DNA from: Mollicutes bacterium
GTDB taxonomy: Bacteria > Bacillota_I > Bacilli_A > RF39 > UBA660
Reading direction: 5' to 3'
Assembly: GCA_004552445.1 (NCBI GenBank)
Contig: SFOJ01000003.1
Coordinates: forward strand, 1 to 64,000
DNA length: 64,000 nt
Made by a program: the position numbers and the translations under genes. This document shows, one piece after another, positions 52,339 to 61,999 of the stretch (position 1 is the stretch's first letter; each line of letters begins with the position of its first letter). Below the pieces are notes generated by a model, which was not told where the DNA came from, did no database searches, and saw nothing but the letters and a program-made list of their open reading frames with translations.

Positions 52339-53126
52339 TATTTCATCACCTTTACATATGTATTTTCATATTTATATATTGTCTTGATACCTAACATACA
52401 AAGTAATATACCAACTAAGAACCATACAAGTGTCCACATTCCAACTGGACCACTTTTATATATCAATACATTTCTCATATTATATATAAAGTTTGCTATT
52501 GGATTTAAATCAAGTAATATAGTTCTGTACAACACATTATGAATTCTAGTACTAATATCATAGAATATACCAGTTAAATAAAACACCAATCTCAAAACTA
52601 TATTAACTAAATTTGTTAAATCTTCAGCAAAAACACCAAAATGCATAACTAGTGTACAAACACCAAATGTAAAAACCATAACCGAAATAATTATAGGTAT
52701 AAACCATAACACATTCAAGGAAATTGGTACCTTATATATAAACATAAATATAACTACAAGCAGGAATGATACTGCCATTTTAAATGCATTAACTCCCATT
52801 TTAATTAAAAGTAATACAAACTTTGGTAAATATACTTTAGTAACTGTATCACGATTATTTGCTACCAATTTAACACTACACGTTACCATCTTATTAAAGA
52901 AGTTCCATATAGATAAACCAATAAATACAAATACTGGAAAATACTGAACACTAGACTTAAATACAATAGTAGCAATAAATGTATATATAAGCATAAATGC
53001 AAGTGGTTCTAAAATCATCCATAAAAATCCTAAATATGAATTTATTACTTCAGTTTTAAGTTCAGCCCATGTTGCATACATAATATAATTTTTATACTTC
53101 TTTAAATCATTAAAAAATCTTTTCAT
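52338..53126 (-). CDS. tagG: Teichoic-acid/polysaccharide ABC transporter permease (TagG type)
   Basis: The 262-residue protein is an ABC-2 permease with six membrane helices and the family start YATWAELKTEVINSYLGFLW. It then has MILEPLAFMLIYTFI and FPVFVFIGLSIWNFFNK. The last third has LNPIANFIYNMRNVL, close to the conserved NP motif of TagG/RfbA/KpsM permeases. It forms the membrane channel with TagH. It is preceded by a PPTase gene and the dlt operon. Confidence 0.92.
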   Translation of the reverse strand: MKRFFNDLKKYKNYIMYATWAELKTEVINSYLGFLWMILEPLAFMLIYTFIATIVFKSSVQYFPVFVFIGLSIWNFFNKMVTCSVKLVANNRDTVTKVYLPKFVLLLIKMGVNAFKMAVSFLLVVIFMFIYKVPISLNVLWFIPIIISVMVFTFGVCTLVMHFGVFAEDLTNLVNIVLRLVFYLTGIFYDISTRIHNVLYRTILLDLNPIANFIYNMRNVLIYKSGPVGMWTLVWFLVGILLCMLGIKTIYKYENTYVKVMK

Positions 53127-53147
53127 TATCTCTCCTCAAGTACTTAA

Positions 53148-53654
53148 TTATTTTATCATATATTTATGATAAACACAAATTATTATATATTTTTTAGTAT
53201 AATGACTAATAATGTGATAATCATTTATATTATAATTATTTATATTTTTAAATACATCTCCATTTAATTTAAGTATTGCTTCTTTTATTGAAAAATTAGT
53301 TATTGTATTACTACTTACATTTAATAATTTATTCATATTGTTTAACGTATCAATATCTAGTTTTCTATAATACTGTATATCTATTCCAACTCTCACATTT
53401 GATAAAGCAACTACTACTATGTCTTTATCATGAGAAATACTTAAATAGATATTATTATCTAAATATGGTTTACCATTCTCTGTATACATTATTTTAAATT
53501 TATCAATATTAAAATACTTATGTAAGCCTTTTTTAATAAGATAATATTCTGCATTATAATATTTATTTTCACTATTAAAAGAAACATTAATCTTTTTAGA
53601 ATTAATGTTTATCTTTAATATTTTTAGTTGTAGTTGTTTTCTTTTTAACATCAT
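53148..53654 (-). CDS. 4'-phosphopantetheinyl transferase (Sfp type)
   Basis: The 168-residue protein has the Sfp motifs in order: NGKPYLDNNIYLSISHDKDI, VRVGIDIQ with the magnesium Asp pair, and FSIKEAILKLNGD (W/F-x-x-K-E-A-x-x-K). It is shorter than Sfp (224 residues) and like many Gsp/AcpS-related minimal forms. It probably converts apo-DltC to the holo-form, since dltC lies 2.6 kb upstream in the same operon. The frame overlaps the dltD end by 53 nt; the true start may be later, at a non-ATG codon. Confidence 0.8.
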   Translation of the reverse strand: MMLKRKQLQLKILKININSKKINVSFNSENKYYNAEYYLIKKGLHKYFNIDKFKIMYTENGKPYLDNNIYLSISHDKDIVVVALSNVRVGIDIQYYRKLDIDTLNNMNKLLNVSSNTITNFSIKEAILKLNGDVFKNINNYNINDYHIISHYTKKYIIICVYHKYMIK

Positions 53655-54726
53655 ATATTTTATTCTCTATTTTATAATCTAATTCTTTTAATCTTGTTTC
53701 TTTTAATTTATTATATTTTTTTAAGTCTTCATTCCATTTTTGATATTCATTATCATTTCTATGATCTTTAAAGTTATAATTATTTCTTAAATATTTAGTT
53801 ACTTCATTTGTTACTTTTATTGCACCTTTAAGGTTTAAGTGCATTCCTTTATCTTCTGTATCAGTAGTAAAATCGAGTCCATATGAATCGTTATTTAAAT
53901 CTAAATATTTAACATTATATTCATTAACTAATTTCTTTAATTCTTCATTTTGTTCGTATCCCCAGGCTCTAGTATCAGGAATACCAAGAAATACTAAATC
54001 TATATCATTATCTTTGCAGAATTTAACAAATATATCTAAGTATTTCTTAGTATAATCTTTCATTACAACTTCCCTACCACTAGGGTTCATATAGTTAAAG
54101 CCAGTGTATCTAGGATTAATTTTAGTTGACATTATATATCCTTTAGTAATTGAATGATAACTTCCAAATGTTCTTTTTACGTTAGATACATTTATTTCAC
54201 TCCATCTTGAATGATATCTAAATAATGGAAAATAATAAGATATTTTTTCTTTTAAATCAAATTCAAAGAAATCATCATTTATCATTTCATATTTAGTTTT
54301 GCCAAATTTCATATAATCAAATGATTTTCTACGTTCTGGTTCTACTTCTTTTTCTGTATAAAATAATGTGAGTGGATCTATCATTATTACTTTTGGTTTT
54401 TGATATTTATATGCATCTTCAAGGATATAATAAAGTAAATATATTCTAGCTGAACTAACACTATAATTATATGAAGTTATACCTGTTTGTTCATATATCT
54501 CCATAGGTGAAACGCCTTTAAAGATACTACTATCACCTAAAAATAATACATCTATTGAATTTTTAGGTAACTCATAATAACCATTTATTGTATAATCTTG
54601 GCCATCCATTTCAGACAATGTACCATTTTTCCATTTAGGAGTAAATACTTTTCCAAGGACTATTATTAAGGCAAACATTATAGTAAAAAATACAACTAAC
54701 CTTATAAATATAAATAATTTTTTCAT
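53602..54726 (-). CDS. dltD: DltD-like SGNH-type protein of teichoic-acid D-alanylation
   Basis: The start is at ATG 54726 (MKKLFIFIRLVVFF), overlapping the dltB end and after GGAGGG. The 374-residue protein has one N-terminal helix and an extracytoplasmic SGNH domain: FLGDSSIFKGVSP (catalytic Ser block), IDPLTLF and DKGMHLNLKG (catalytic Asp-x-x-His). A Lys-rich tail of about 40 residues ends it. DltD takes part in the last step of D-Ala transfer to teichoic acid on the outer face. The reading frame is intact. Confidence 0.85.
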   Translation of the reverse strand: MKKLFIFIRLVVFFTIMFALIIVLGKVFTPKWKNGTLSEMDGQDYTINGYYELPKNSIDVLFLGDSSIFKGVSPMEIYEQTGITSYNYSVSSARIYLLYYILEDAYKYQKPKVIMIDPLTLFYTEKEVEPERRKSFDYMKFGKTKYEMINDDFFEFDLKEKISYYFPLFRYHSRWSEINVSNVKRTFGSYHSITKGYIMSTKINPRYTGFNYMNPSGREVVMKDYTKKYLDIFVKFCKDNDIDLVFLGIPDTRAWGYEQNEELKKLVNEYNVKYLDLNNDSYGLDFTTDTEDKGMHLNLKGAIKVTNEVTKYLRNNYNFKDHRNDNEYQKWNEDLKKYNKLKETRLKELDYKIENKIYDVKKKTTTTKNIKDKH

Positions 54727-54727
54727 A

Positions 54728-56187
54728 TTAGAACCCTCCATATATGAAGCTAGCGGCATCATATCCTTTACCATATATACCAAATATAATAATAGAGAAT
54801 ATTATTATATAATATATTAACCATTTAAATAATAGATTTTGTTTTTGTAGTTCTTTTCTAATGTTAATATTAAATTCTTGTATTACTCCTACTACTAACA
54901 TAACAAGAATGCCAACCATTAATAAAGCGAAATCTAGTTTCTTAAGACCTAAACTAAATAATGAAGCTGATGCCTTACTATGAAGCATTAATCCCATTTG
55001 TTTAAAACTATCTACTCTAAATAAGAACATACCAAAGCATACTATTAAAATAGTTCTAATCGCTTGAAAGAATTTATAACTCCACACTTCTATATTTATT
55101 TTAAATATACTTATTATCTTTTTAAATACTGGTTCTAATAATATACCTATCATCATAAGAACGTAATAATAAAGTCCATAAACTACATATTTAAAACTAG
55201 CGCCATGCCACATACCATTAAAGAACCATACGAAGAATAATGGAAATGCTGTTATTATGAATCTTGATATATATTTTGATTTCATTTTTCTAAGTTTTAA
55301 ATTAAGTTTCATATTTAATTTAGATAAACTAATTGGATAAAATATATATTCTTTTAACCAAGTACCAAGTGTAATATGCCAACGTCTCCAAAATTCTTGT
55401 ATTGATTTTGAAAAAAATGGACGTTTAAAGTTTTCATCCAATTTAACACCAAATAATTCTGAAACACCACTTCAATGCATCCACTAAAATCAGCATATAT
55501 TTGTATTGTATATAAAATTATCCCAATTACTAACAAAATTCCACCATAATTATTTTCAAATACTTTACTCACAAATATTCCAGCTCTATCAGCAATAACA
55601 AGTTTTTTAACAAACCCCCAGCCAATAAGAACAAAAGAAGATACAAAATTATCATAATTAAACCTTTCAGTATTAAATAATGTTTTAGAAAGTCTACTAT
55701 AATTCGCAATTGGTCCTTCAACTATCTGAGGAAAATATACCAAAAATAACAATACTTTCAAGTAATTACTTTCTGCCTTCATTTTTTTTCTATATATATC
55801 AGTAAGATAACTAATGGTTTCTAAAGTATAATATGATATACCTATAGGTAATATAAATTTCTTATAAGGAATATTAACCCCTATAACTCTAAACATATCA
55901 CCAAAAAAATTATTATACTTAAGCACAAGTAAAAATGATAAATTCAAAAGTATAGATAAAATTAATATTAATTTTCTTTTATCTGTATATTTTTCTATTA
56001 ATTTTCCACCAAAATAAGTAATTATAGATGACAATAATATAAATATTATATATTTTCCACTAAATAAATAATAAAATATTAAACTTCCAATAAGTAATAC
56101 TATATATCTATATTTTTTGGGAAATACATAGTATATAAAAACAAGTACAAGTACGAACAATAAAAATTCTATACTAGCATAACTCAT
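54728..56187 (-). pseudogene. dltB: DltB (MBOAT D-alanyl transferase), frameshifted
   Basis: Two overlapping frames each encode part of DltB. The upstream part runs from ATG 56187 (MSYASIEFLL) to YADFSGCIEVV. The downstream part continues with VSELFGVKLDENFKRPFFSK, SIQEFWRRWHITLGTW, FFVWFFNGMWHG with the MBOAT catalytic His, and ends YDAASFIYGGF. The change of frame is near 55465, where the minus strand reads GAAGTGGTGTTTCAG. Related DltB proteins have EVVxGVSE here, so a 7-nt loss between GGTG repeats would explain it. As written no full protein is made. A sequencing error is possible. Confidence 0.85.
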
Positions 56188-56224
56188 ATAAAACACCACT
56201 CATCCATATTTTAATATAATCTCA

Positions 56225-56449
56225 CTATTTTAATTTATTTATTAGAGATTCAATTGTACTTACAGATTCAAAGTTTTCTGGAACTAAATCCATAACACCT
56301 ATCTCAACATTAAATTTATTATTAAGTAGTGATACAAGCATAATAATATCAAAAGATGTAAGAATACCATCTGTTATTAGTTTTTCTTCTTTTACATAAT
56401 CTACTCCTGCTTTAACATCGTTAAGTACTTCAATAATTTCATTTTTCAT
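56225..56449 (-). CDS. dltC: D-alanyl carrier protein
   Basis: The 74-residue acyl-carrier protein has the carrier Ser in LTSFDIIML (about 36), where the usual residue before Ser is Asp (LDSF); here it is Thr. The C-terminal helix block FNVEIGVMDLVPENFESVST is typical of DltC. DltC carries D-Ala activated by DltA as a thioester on phosphopantetheine. It starts 2 nt after the original end of dltA. Confidence 0.85.
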   Translation of the reverse strand: MKNEIIEVLNDVKAGVDYVKEEKLITDGILTSFDIIMLVSLLNNKFNVEIGVMDLVPENFESVSTIESLINKLK

Positions 56450-56451
56450 TT

Positions 56452-57901
56452 TTATTTCTCCATTTCTTCATACATTGTTTTTAATTTAGCTCTATCAATT
56501 TTACCATTTGCGTTATGTGGCATCTTTGGTAATTTGATAATCTTGTTTGGATAACACAATTAAATTATTTTTTGTATCGTAAATACAACAAGATGATATA
56601 ATTCCATCAATGGAATTTATGTTAGTTTCTATTTCACCAAGTTCTATTCTATAACCCATATGTTTAATTTGAAAATCTTTTCGACCTAAATACTCTATTT
56701 CACCATATTCATTATATTTACCTAAATCCCCAGTTTTATATAATATTTCAGGATAAGCATTATTAAGAGGATTAATTACAAATGTAGAATTTGTTTTCTC
56801 AGAATTATTATAATAACCACTTCCGACAATGCTTCCTCTTACATATAGTTCTCCTACTTCACCAACGGATGCAAGTGTATTATCATCTTTTATAATTAAT
56901 ATATCTGTATTTTCACATGGCTTACCTATTGGTAATGTTTCATTATCTTTAAATTCTCTATTTACAACATAATAAGTACATATATCAGTTGTTTCAGTTG
57001 GGCCAAATAGATTAGCATACATTAATTTTGGTAAATGACGACGCCATATATTAAGTTGTGGCATAGGCATTACTTCACCTGCGAATAATACTTTCTTTAA
57101 ATACTTTGGTTTAACATAATCAAATGTTTTCATATTAACAACAATACATAAAGCACTAGGTACCCAGTATATAGTATTTATCTTATTAACATTCATATAT
57201 TCAATTAATTTTACTGGAAAACTAAAACATACTTTAGGTATTATATATAATGTAGATCCAACCATTATATTAGTAAATACATCACTTATAGACATACTAA
57301 AATAAAATGGTGTTTGATTTCCAAATATAGTTTTACTATTTATATTAAATGCATTTTTGAACCATGAAGTATATTCTATAACAGATTTATGACTTATTAC
57401 TGAACCCTTCGGTACTCCAGTTGAACCACTTGTGAATAATACATATGCTGCATCAGTATCAATAACTCTATTCTTTACTTCATTTAATAATTTTTCATTA
57501 GTTTTATATTTTAACTCTTCTATATTTAATATAGGTAAATCATACTGAAGTTCTTCTACTTTATCTATATTTTTATTATCTGTAATTATTAGTTTAGGTT
57601 CTAATGTATTAACTATAGAATCAATTCTATTTTTAGGCGATGTTACATCAACAATCGTATAAAAGTTACCACTATATAAAACACCAAACATAGATAAAAG
57701 TGTATTTATACTCTTATCAATAAATACCATGATAGGCATTTTAAATAAATTATATTCTTCTACTATATTACTACCAATAACTTTAGATTTTAAAACAAAA
57801 TCTTTATATGTAATAAATACATTTTCATTTTCAGCAAATGATATCTTTTCCGGATATTTATTACATGTTATATCTAAATAATCAGTTATACTTTTTATCA
57901 T
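56452..57901 (-). pseudogene. dltA: DltA (D-alanine-carrier ligase), C-terminally frameshifted and deleted
   Basis: The start is at ATG 57901 (MIKSITDYLDITCNKYPEK), after AAAGGAG, one base after the deacetylase stop. The first 455 residues are a complete adenylation core: VLFTSGSTGVPKGSVISHKS, NLFGPTETTDICTYY and YKTGDLGKYNEYGEIEYLGR. Near 56553 the frame changes. The other frame continues YPNKIIKLPKMPHNANGKID and ends at TAA 56452-56454. That part holds the catalytic A10 lysine (NANGK). About 20-30 residues also seem missing between the two parts compared with homologues. The open frame instead ends KQDYQITKDAT, so the enzyme is probably inactive. Confidence 0.8.
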
Positions 57902-57902
57902 T

Positions 57903-58934
57903 TTATTCTCCTTTAGCATATTCAAATATTTTTTTAAATTTATCCATTTTCATAAATGCATCTATCTCTATTCTGGCAATCTCATATTTATTGTCAAGTC
58001 TAGTTGCATATTTATTATCTCTTATCTTAAAAGCAAGTTTAATATCACTATTAGATGTTACTTTTAACATATCTTTAGTATATATTCCATATGGATAAGC
58101 TAAATATTTAAAATTGTATTTTTTATTATTTTCAAAATCTTCTACTAATTCATTATAAGACAATGTTTCGACTGCTTTCTTTTTACCACATTTATGATGC
58201 ATATTATATGTATGACTTTCTACTTGAAGTAAAGATTTATTCTTTCTTAGTTCTAATATTTTATCATATCCAAGTTTTAATCTTTTAGGTTCATTTAATT
58301 CTTCTGTAACTTCAGGTATCTCTTTTCCTATTGAAAACATTGTTGCTTTAAAATTATATTTTTCAAATAATGGAAGTAAATTATAATATGCTTCACTATC
58401 TCCATCATCTATTGTTATAACAAATGTTTTTTCTTCATAATCACATTCTTTATTATACCAGCAATAGAATTCATCTAAATCAATTGTTTTCCATCCATTA
58501 TTATATAAATATTCTAACTCTTTACTTACTTCTTCTAAATCATTAACCCAAGCATTATCTTTAAAATATTTATTTCTAATATCACTAGTAACAGTTCTAT
58601 GATAAGAAAGTACTGGTATTTTAGTAGCTTTATTTTTGATAATTACTTCTTCTTTTATAGGTTCTTTTTCATTATCTTTTTTGATAATAGATTTATTTAA
58701 ATCATTAATATTTTCATTTAAATCATTAATTTTATTATTGTTTTTTATATATAAGACAATAAGTATCAAAGAAAGTATTATCAATAACAACTTAAGTAAT
58801 GAAGAAAACATAAAAAGTGTTTTAAAATATTTATTACATTCTTTATTCTTAATTACTTTTTTATTATTTTTATTTTTTATACTTTTAGAAGTGTTCTTTT
58901 TATTATTACTTTTCTTACTATTTTTATTATTCAT
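57903..58934 (-). CDS. Polysaccharide deacetylase (NodB family), membrane anchored
   Basis: The 343-residue protein opens with a Lys/Asn-rich low-complexity segment (about 1-35), one membrane helix (about 45-62), an Asn-rich coil, then the NodB domain: VLSYHRTV, FVITIDDGDSEAYYNLLPLF (metal-binding DD), ESHTYNMHHKC (zinc His pair) and LAYPYGIYTKDM. It would remove acetyl groups from peptidoglycan or another glycan outside the membrane. Its last codon is one base from the dltA start, so it belongs to the dlt operon. Substrate not determined. Confidence 0.85.
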   Translation of the reverse strand: MNNKNSKKSNNKKNTSKSIKNKNNKKVIKNKECNKYFKTLFMFSSLLKLLLIILSLILIVLYIKNNNKINDLNENINDLNKSIIKKDNEKEPIKEEVIIKNKATKIPVLSYHRTVTSDIRNKYFKDNAWVNDLEEVSKELEYLYNNGWKTIDLDEFYCWYNKECDYEEKTFVITIDDGDSEAYYNLLPLFEKYNFKATMFSIGKEIPEVTEELNEPKRLKLGYDKILELRKNKSLLQVESHTYNMHHKCGKKKAVETLSYNELVEDFENNKKYNFKYLAYPYGIYTKDMLKVTSNSDIKLAFKIRDNKYATRLDNKYEIARIEIDAFMKMDKFKKIFEYAKGE

Positions 58935-58968
58935 TCTAACCTCTTAAGTATATTTTATCACAAAATAA

Positions 58969-60075
58969 CTATAAAGTCTTTTTTATTTCATTCACCATAT
59001 TTTTAGTATAGTTTTTTATATTTAAATCAACATATTTACTTATTAAGTTTCTATCTTTATATTTAGTGTAATCACTATTTTTTAAAAATGAAATAACTTC
59101 AGAAGCACTATAGCATATTGGACCTGGGACTTCATTCTTATAATCAATAAAGAAATCACGCTTACCACTATAGTCATTCAAGTCAAAAGCATAAAATATC
59201 ATTTTTTTATTCATAATACCTGCTTCATATATTATAGAACTATAATCACTTATAACATAATCAGATATATATATCATTTCACTTGTACTAAAGTCTTTAC
59301 ATATAAATACATTATCATTATCAATTTTAATATTACAAAGTGGATGTAATTTAATAATTAAGTTGTACTTTTTATAATCAAAATTATTTATTAATTCATG
59401 AATATTCTTTTCAAATAAATCATTATCTTTTCTAAATGTAGGTGCATATAAAACATTAATCTTATTTTTTAAACTAGGATATTTTTTATATATTTTATTT
59501 TTAACACTATTAATATATTTTTTATCTTTTAATAAGTCTATTCTTGGAAGTGGTACACTACGTATTATAGATTTATCACAGTTAAATACTTGTGCAATAA
59601 ATGGTATACATTCTTTTGAGGTGGTATAAACATAAGTATAATTTTTATGCATATTAGCACTTTTACTTACTTTTTCACTTCTTCCTTCATCTTTACCAAC
59701 TATAGCATAGCCAGCTTTTTTACATATACCTATCGCATGCCATATTTGTATTACTACTAAATCTTTTTTATGTTTTAAATTACTTATTAGATAACAATAT
59801 GTATCAAGTATAACGACTTTACTTCTTGATATATGATACATTTGTTTTAACATATGAAATGCATATAATAATTTATTATCCATCTTTTTACATAAAACAA
59901 CTATTTTATAGTCAGGTAATTCTTTTTTTAGTTCTTCACTTAATAATTTAAAATCTGTAGTTATATTGTTAGATTCACGACTTATTAATGTAATTTGTTT
60001 TCTTCTTCTAAAACATTTAAAAAGAAGATAAATTACATTTAAAATAAAATTAATAATCTTAATAATAAATGTCAT
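58969..60075 (-). CDS. CDP-glycerol glycerophosphotransferase family protein (TagB/TagF type)
   Basis: The 368-residue protein has an N-terminal hydrophobic helix and the Glyphos_transf blocks IQIWHAIGICKKAGYAI, NVLYAPTFRKD, IIKLHPL and YISDYVISDYSSIIYEAGIM. The WHAxGxxKK and SDYSS motifs place it in the TagB/TagF/TarL family, which transfers polyol phosphate from CDP-polyols to a growing teichoic acid. At this length it would be a primer or short-chain enzyme. It lies between an extended SDR and a deacetylase. Confidence 0.88.
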   Translation of the reverse strand: MTFIIKIINFILNVIYLLFKCFRRRKQITLISRESNNITTDFKLLSEELKKELPDYKIVVLCKKMDNKLLYAFHMLKQMYHISRSKVVILDTYCYLISNLKHKKDLVVIQIWHAIGICKKAGYAIVGKDEGRSEKVSKSANMHKNYTYVYTTSKECIPFIAQVFNCDKSIIRSVPLPRIDLLKDKKYINSVKNKIYKKYPSLKNKINVLYAPTFRKDNDLFEKNIHELINNFDYKKYNLIIKLHPLCNIKIDNDNVFICKDFSTSEMIYISDYVISDYSSIIYEAGIMNKKMIFYAFDLNDYSGKRDFFIDYKNEVPGPICYSASEVISFLKNSDYTKYKDRNLISKYVDLNIKNYTKNMVNEIKKTL

Positions 60076-60091
60076 AATATCTTCTCCTTAA

Positions 60092-61147
60092 CTATTTTTT
60101 TCTTTGTAGAATAAATGAATCAACAGTTCTCTTCATACCTTCTTCTAGTTCTACTTTAGGACTCCATCCTAGAGATTCAAGTTTAGATGTATCAAGTTTA
60201 ACTATTTTATATGAAACATATCCTTTTTTAACTTCATCGCTTGGATTACTAAATACTACTTTAAGACCTTTTTCAGGATATAAATCAACTAATTTTTTAG
60301 CAACATCTCTTATCATATATGGTTCTGTTTCATTAGCTAAATTATATGCTTCAGTATTTTCTCCATTAACCATTACTTCAATAATACCAGTTACTGTATC
60401 TGCAACATAACAGAATGCTCTTATTGCTGTACCATCACTATTTAAAACGATATCTCTATCATTAACAACGTCTCCAATAAAGTCTGACATTACTCTTCCA
60501 TCATTATTAATTTCCATTGTTGGACCATATGTATGAGCAATTCTAAGTACATTAAATGGAACTCCATATTGTTCATAATAACTTCTAAATAATGCTTCAG
60601 CAAGTCTTTTACTTTCAGGATAACAATTTCTTCCATTAAGTGGATCAATAATTCCCATATCACTTTCAGTTATCTTTTCTACTCCATCAACTTTACCATA
60701 TATTTCTCTTGTAGATGGGAATATTACTTTAGAACCTTTTTCTCTTGCGAGTTCAAGAACATTCACAGTTCCAATAGTATTTGCTTTAATAATACCAACT
60801 GGATTTTTCTTTATAGCTGTAGCACTAGCACTACCAGCAGCATGGAATATATAATCAACATTACCAGCATATTCTAGTTTTTCGCATACATCTTGATTCA
60901 TAAATTCAAGTGATGAATCTTCTAAATAATCACTAAACGCATCACGTGCTTTATCCATATTTCTAACAAGCGCTACTACTTTAGTATTAGTATGTTTTTG
61001 CTTATTTAGTTCTAAAAAGAAATATGTTAAGTTACGAGCTATTAAACCAGTTGCTCCTGTTATAAGTATTGTTTTATCTTTAAATTCTTCTTCATATGGA
61101 CAACTATTTACTAAATTATCCATATCTTCTTTAATTATTTTGTTCAT
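60092..61147 (-). CDS. NAD-dependent epimerase/dehydratase (extended SDR)
   Basis: The 351-residue protein has the extended-SDR glycine motif ILITGATGLIARNL, DVCEKLEYAGNVDYIFHAAG, VFPSTREIYGK, and the catalytic CYPESKRLAEALF (YxxxK). The last third has GTAIRAFCYVADTVTGIIEV. It resembles nucleotide-sugar epimerases and dehydratases. Its partner is the IspD-like cytidylyltransferase, which it overlaps by 17 nt. In teichoic pathways the partner is usually TarJ, a zinc alcohol dehydrogenase; this is a different fold. It may make or modify a CDP-linked precursor. Confidence 0.85.
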   Translation of the reverse strand: MNKIIKEDMDNLVNSCPYEEEFKDKTILITGATGLIARNLTYFFLELNKQKHTNTKVVALVRNMDKARDAFSDYLEDSSLEFMNQDVCEKLEYAGNVDYIFHAAGSASATAIKKNPVGIIKANTIGTVNVLELAREKGSKVIFPSTREIYGKVDGVEKITESDMGIIDPLNGRNCYPESKRLAEALFRSYYEQYGVPFNVLRIAHTYGPTMEINNDGRVMSDFIGDVVNDRDIVLNSDGTAIRAFCYVADTVTGIIEVMVNGENTEAYNLANETEPYMIRDVAKKLVDLYPEKGLKVVFSNPSDEVKKGYVSYKIVKLDTSKLESLGWSPKVELEEGMKRTVDSFILQRKK

Positions 61148-61952
61148 GCTTAGTTAACCTCATTGTTATTCCTGCTTCTTTTTTTTTACTTTCTTCGTAT
61201 TCATAATATTCAATTAAATCAGGTATTCCTTTAGCTTTACCACCATTATTTTTAAATTCTAACCATGCTTCAAAGATATATAAATCAACTGGATTAGTAA
61301 TTTTAGTATTACCTCTAACACCTTCTGTTAGATATGTTTTCTTTCCTAGCATATTAAACAATGTACAGCTATCAATAACATCAATATAATCTGGATTTTT
61401 AGCTCTCATAGTTTCATGTGCTTCAATAATTTCACCTAATCTAAATGCCTGAGGTGCTTGAGCATTATAAGATTCTCTTCTTACTGGTACTGAATCTACA
61501 TTAACTGTATCTTTACTTATAATAAATGTTTCATTACAACCAGTACATGTAATAGAGTTTCCATTGCGTCTTGTATCTGCGATATTTCTTGATATTAGTT
61601 CAGGACTAATAAATGGTCTTACGCCATCATGAATTAATACAACATCATCAGGACTACAATTCTTTTCTGCTTCTTTTAATCCAATATAAATTGAATCTTG
61701 ACCTGTTTTACCACCAGGTACTACTGAAACTACTTTTGACATACCATACTTTTCAAGTTGAAATTTCAAATAATCAATCCAAGGTTCAATACATACAACA
61801 TATATTTCATCAATTTCTGGATGATTTTGAAAATATTCAAGTGTGTAAATGATAATTGGCTTTCCTCCTACTTCTAAAAATTGCTTTGGAACATCTTTAA
61901 CTCCCATACGAGTTCCTGTTCCACCTGCAAATATAACCGCTACGTTTTTCAT
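61131..61952 (-). CDS. IspD/TarI-family cytidylyltransferase
   Basis: The 273-residue protein has the nucleotide-binding start VAVIFAGGTGTRMGVKDVPK, QFLEVGGKPIIIYTLE, VVPGGKTGQDSIYIGL and VLIHDGVRPFI. The C-terminal part has the IspD/TarI block VRGNTKITNPVDLYIFE and a basic tail. TarI makes CDP-ribitol, and IspD makes CDP-methylerythritol. The setting inside a teichoic-acid block and the coupled SDR favour a CDP-polyol or CDP-sugar for a wall polymer. GTTAGGAGG precedes the start. Confidence 0.9.
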   Translation of the reverse strand: MKNVAVIFAGGTGTRMGVKDVPKQFLEVGGKPIIIYTLEYFQNHPEIDEIYVVCIEPWIDYLKFQLEKYGMSKVVSVVPGGKTGQDSIYIGLKEAEKNCSPDDVVLIHDGVRPFISPELISRNIADTRRNGNSITCTGCNETFIISKDTVNVDSVPVRRESYNAQAPQAFRLGEIIEAHETMRAKNPDYIDVIDSCTLFNMLGKKTYLTEGVRGNTKITNPVDLYIFEAWLEFKNNGGKAKGIPDLIEYYEYEESKKKEAGITMRLTKHEQNN

Positions 61953-61999
61953 ATAAAAAAACCTCCTAACCTTATAATAGCATATATAATATTAAAAAT

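Noticed and set aside
58636..58947. 103-codon hydrophobic plus-strand frame opposite the deacetylase N-terminus
   Set aside because: It is the complement of a Lys/Asn-rich low-complexity stretch, which always reads as Leu/Phe/Ile on the other strand. It has no ribosome site.
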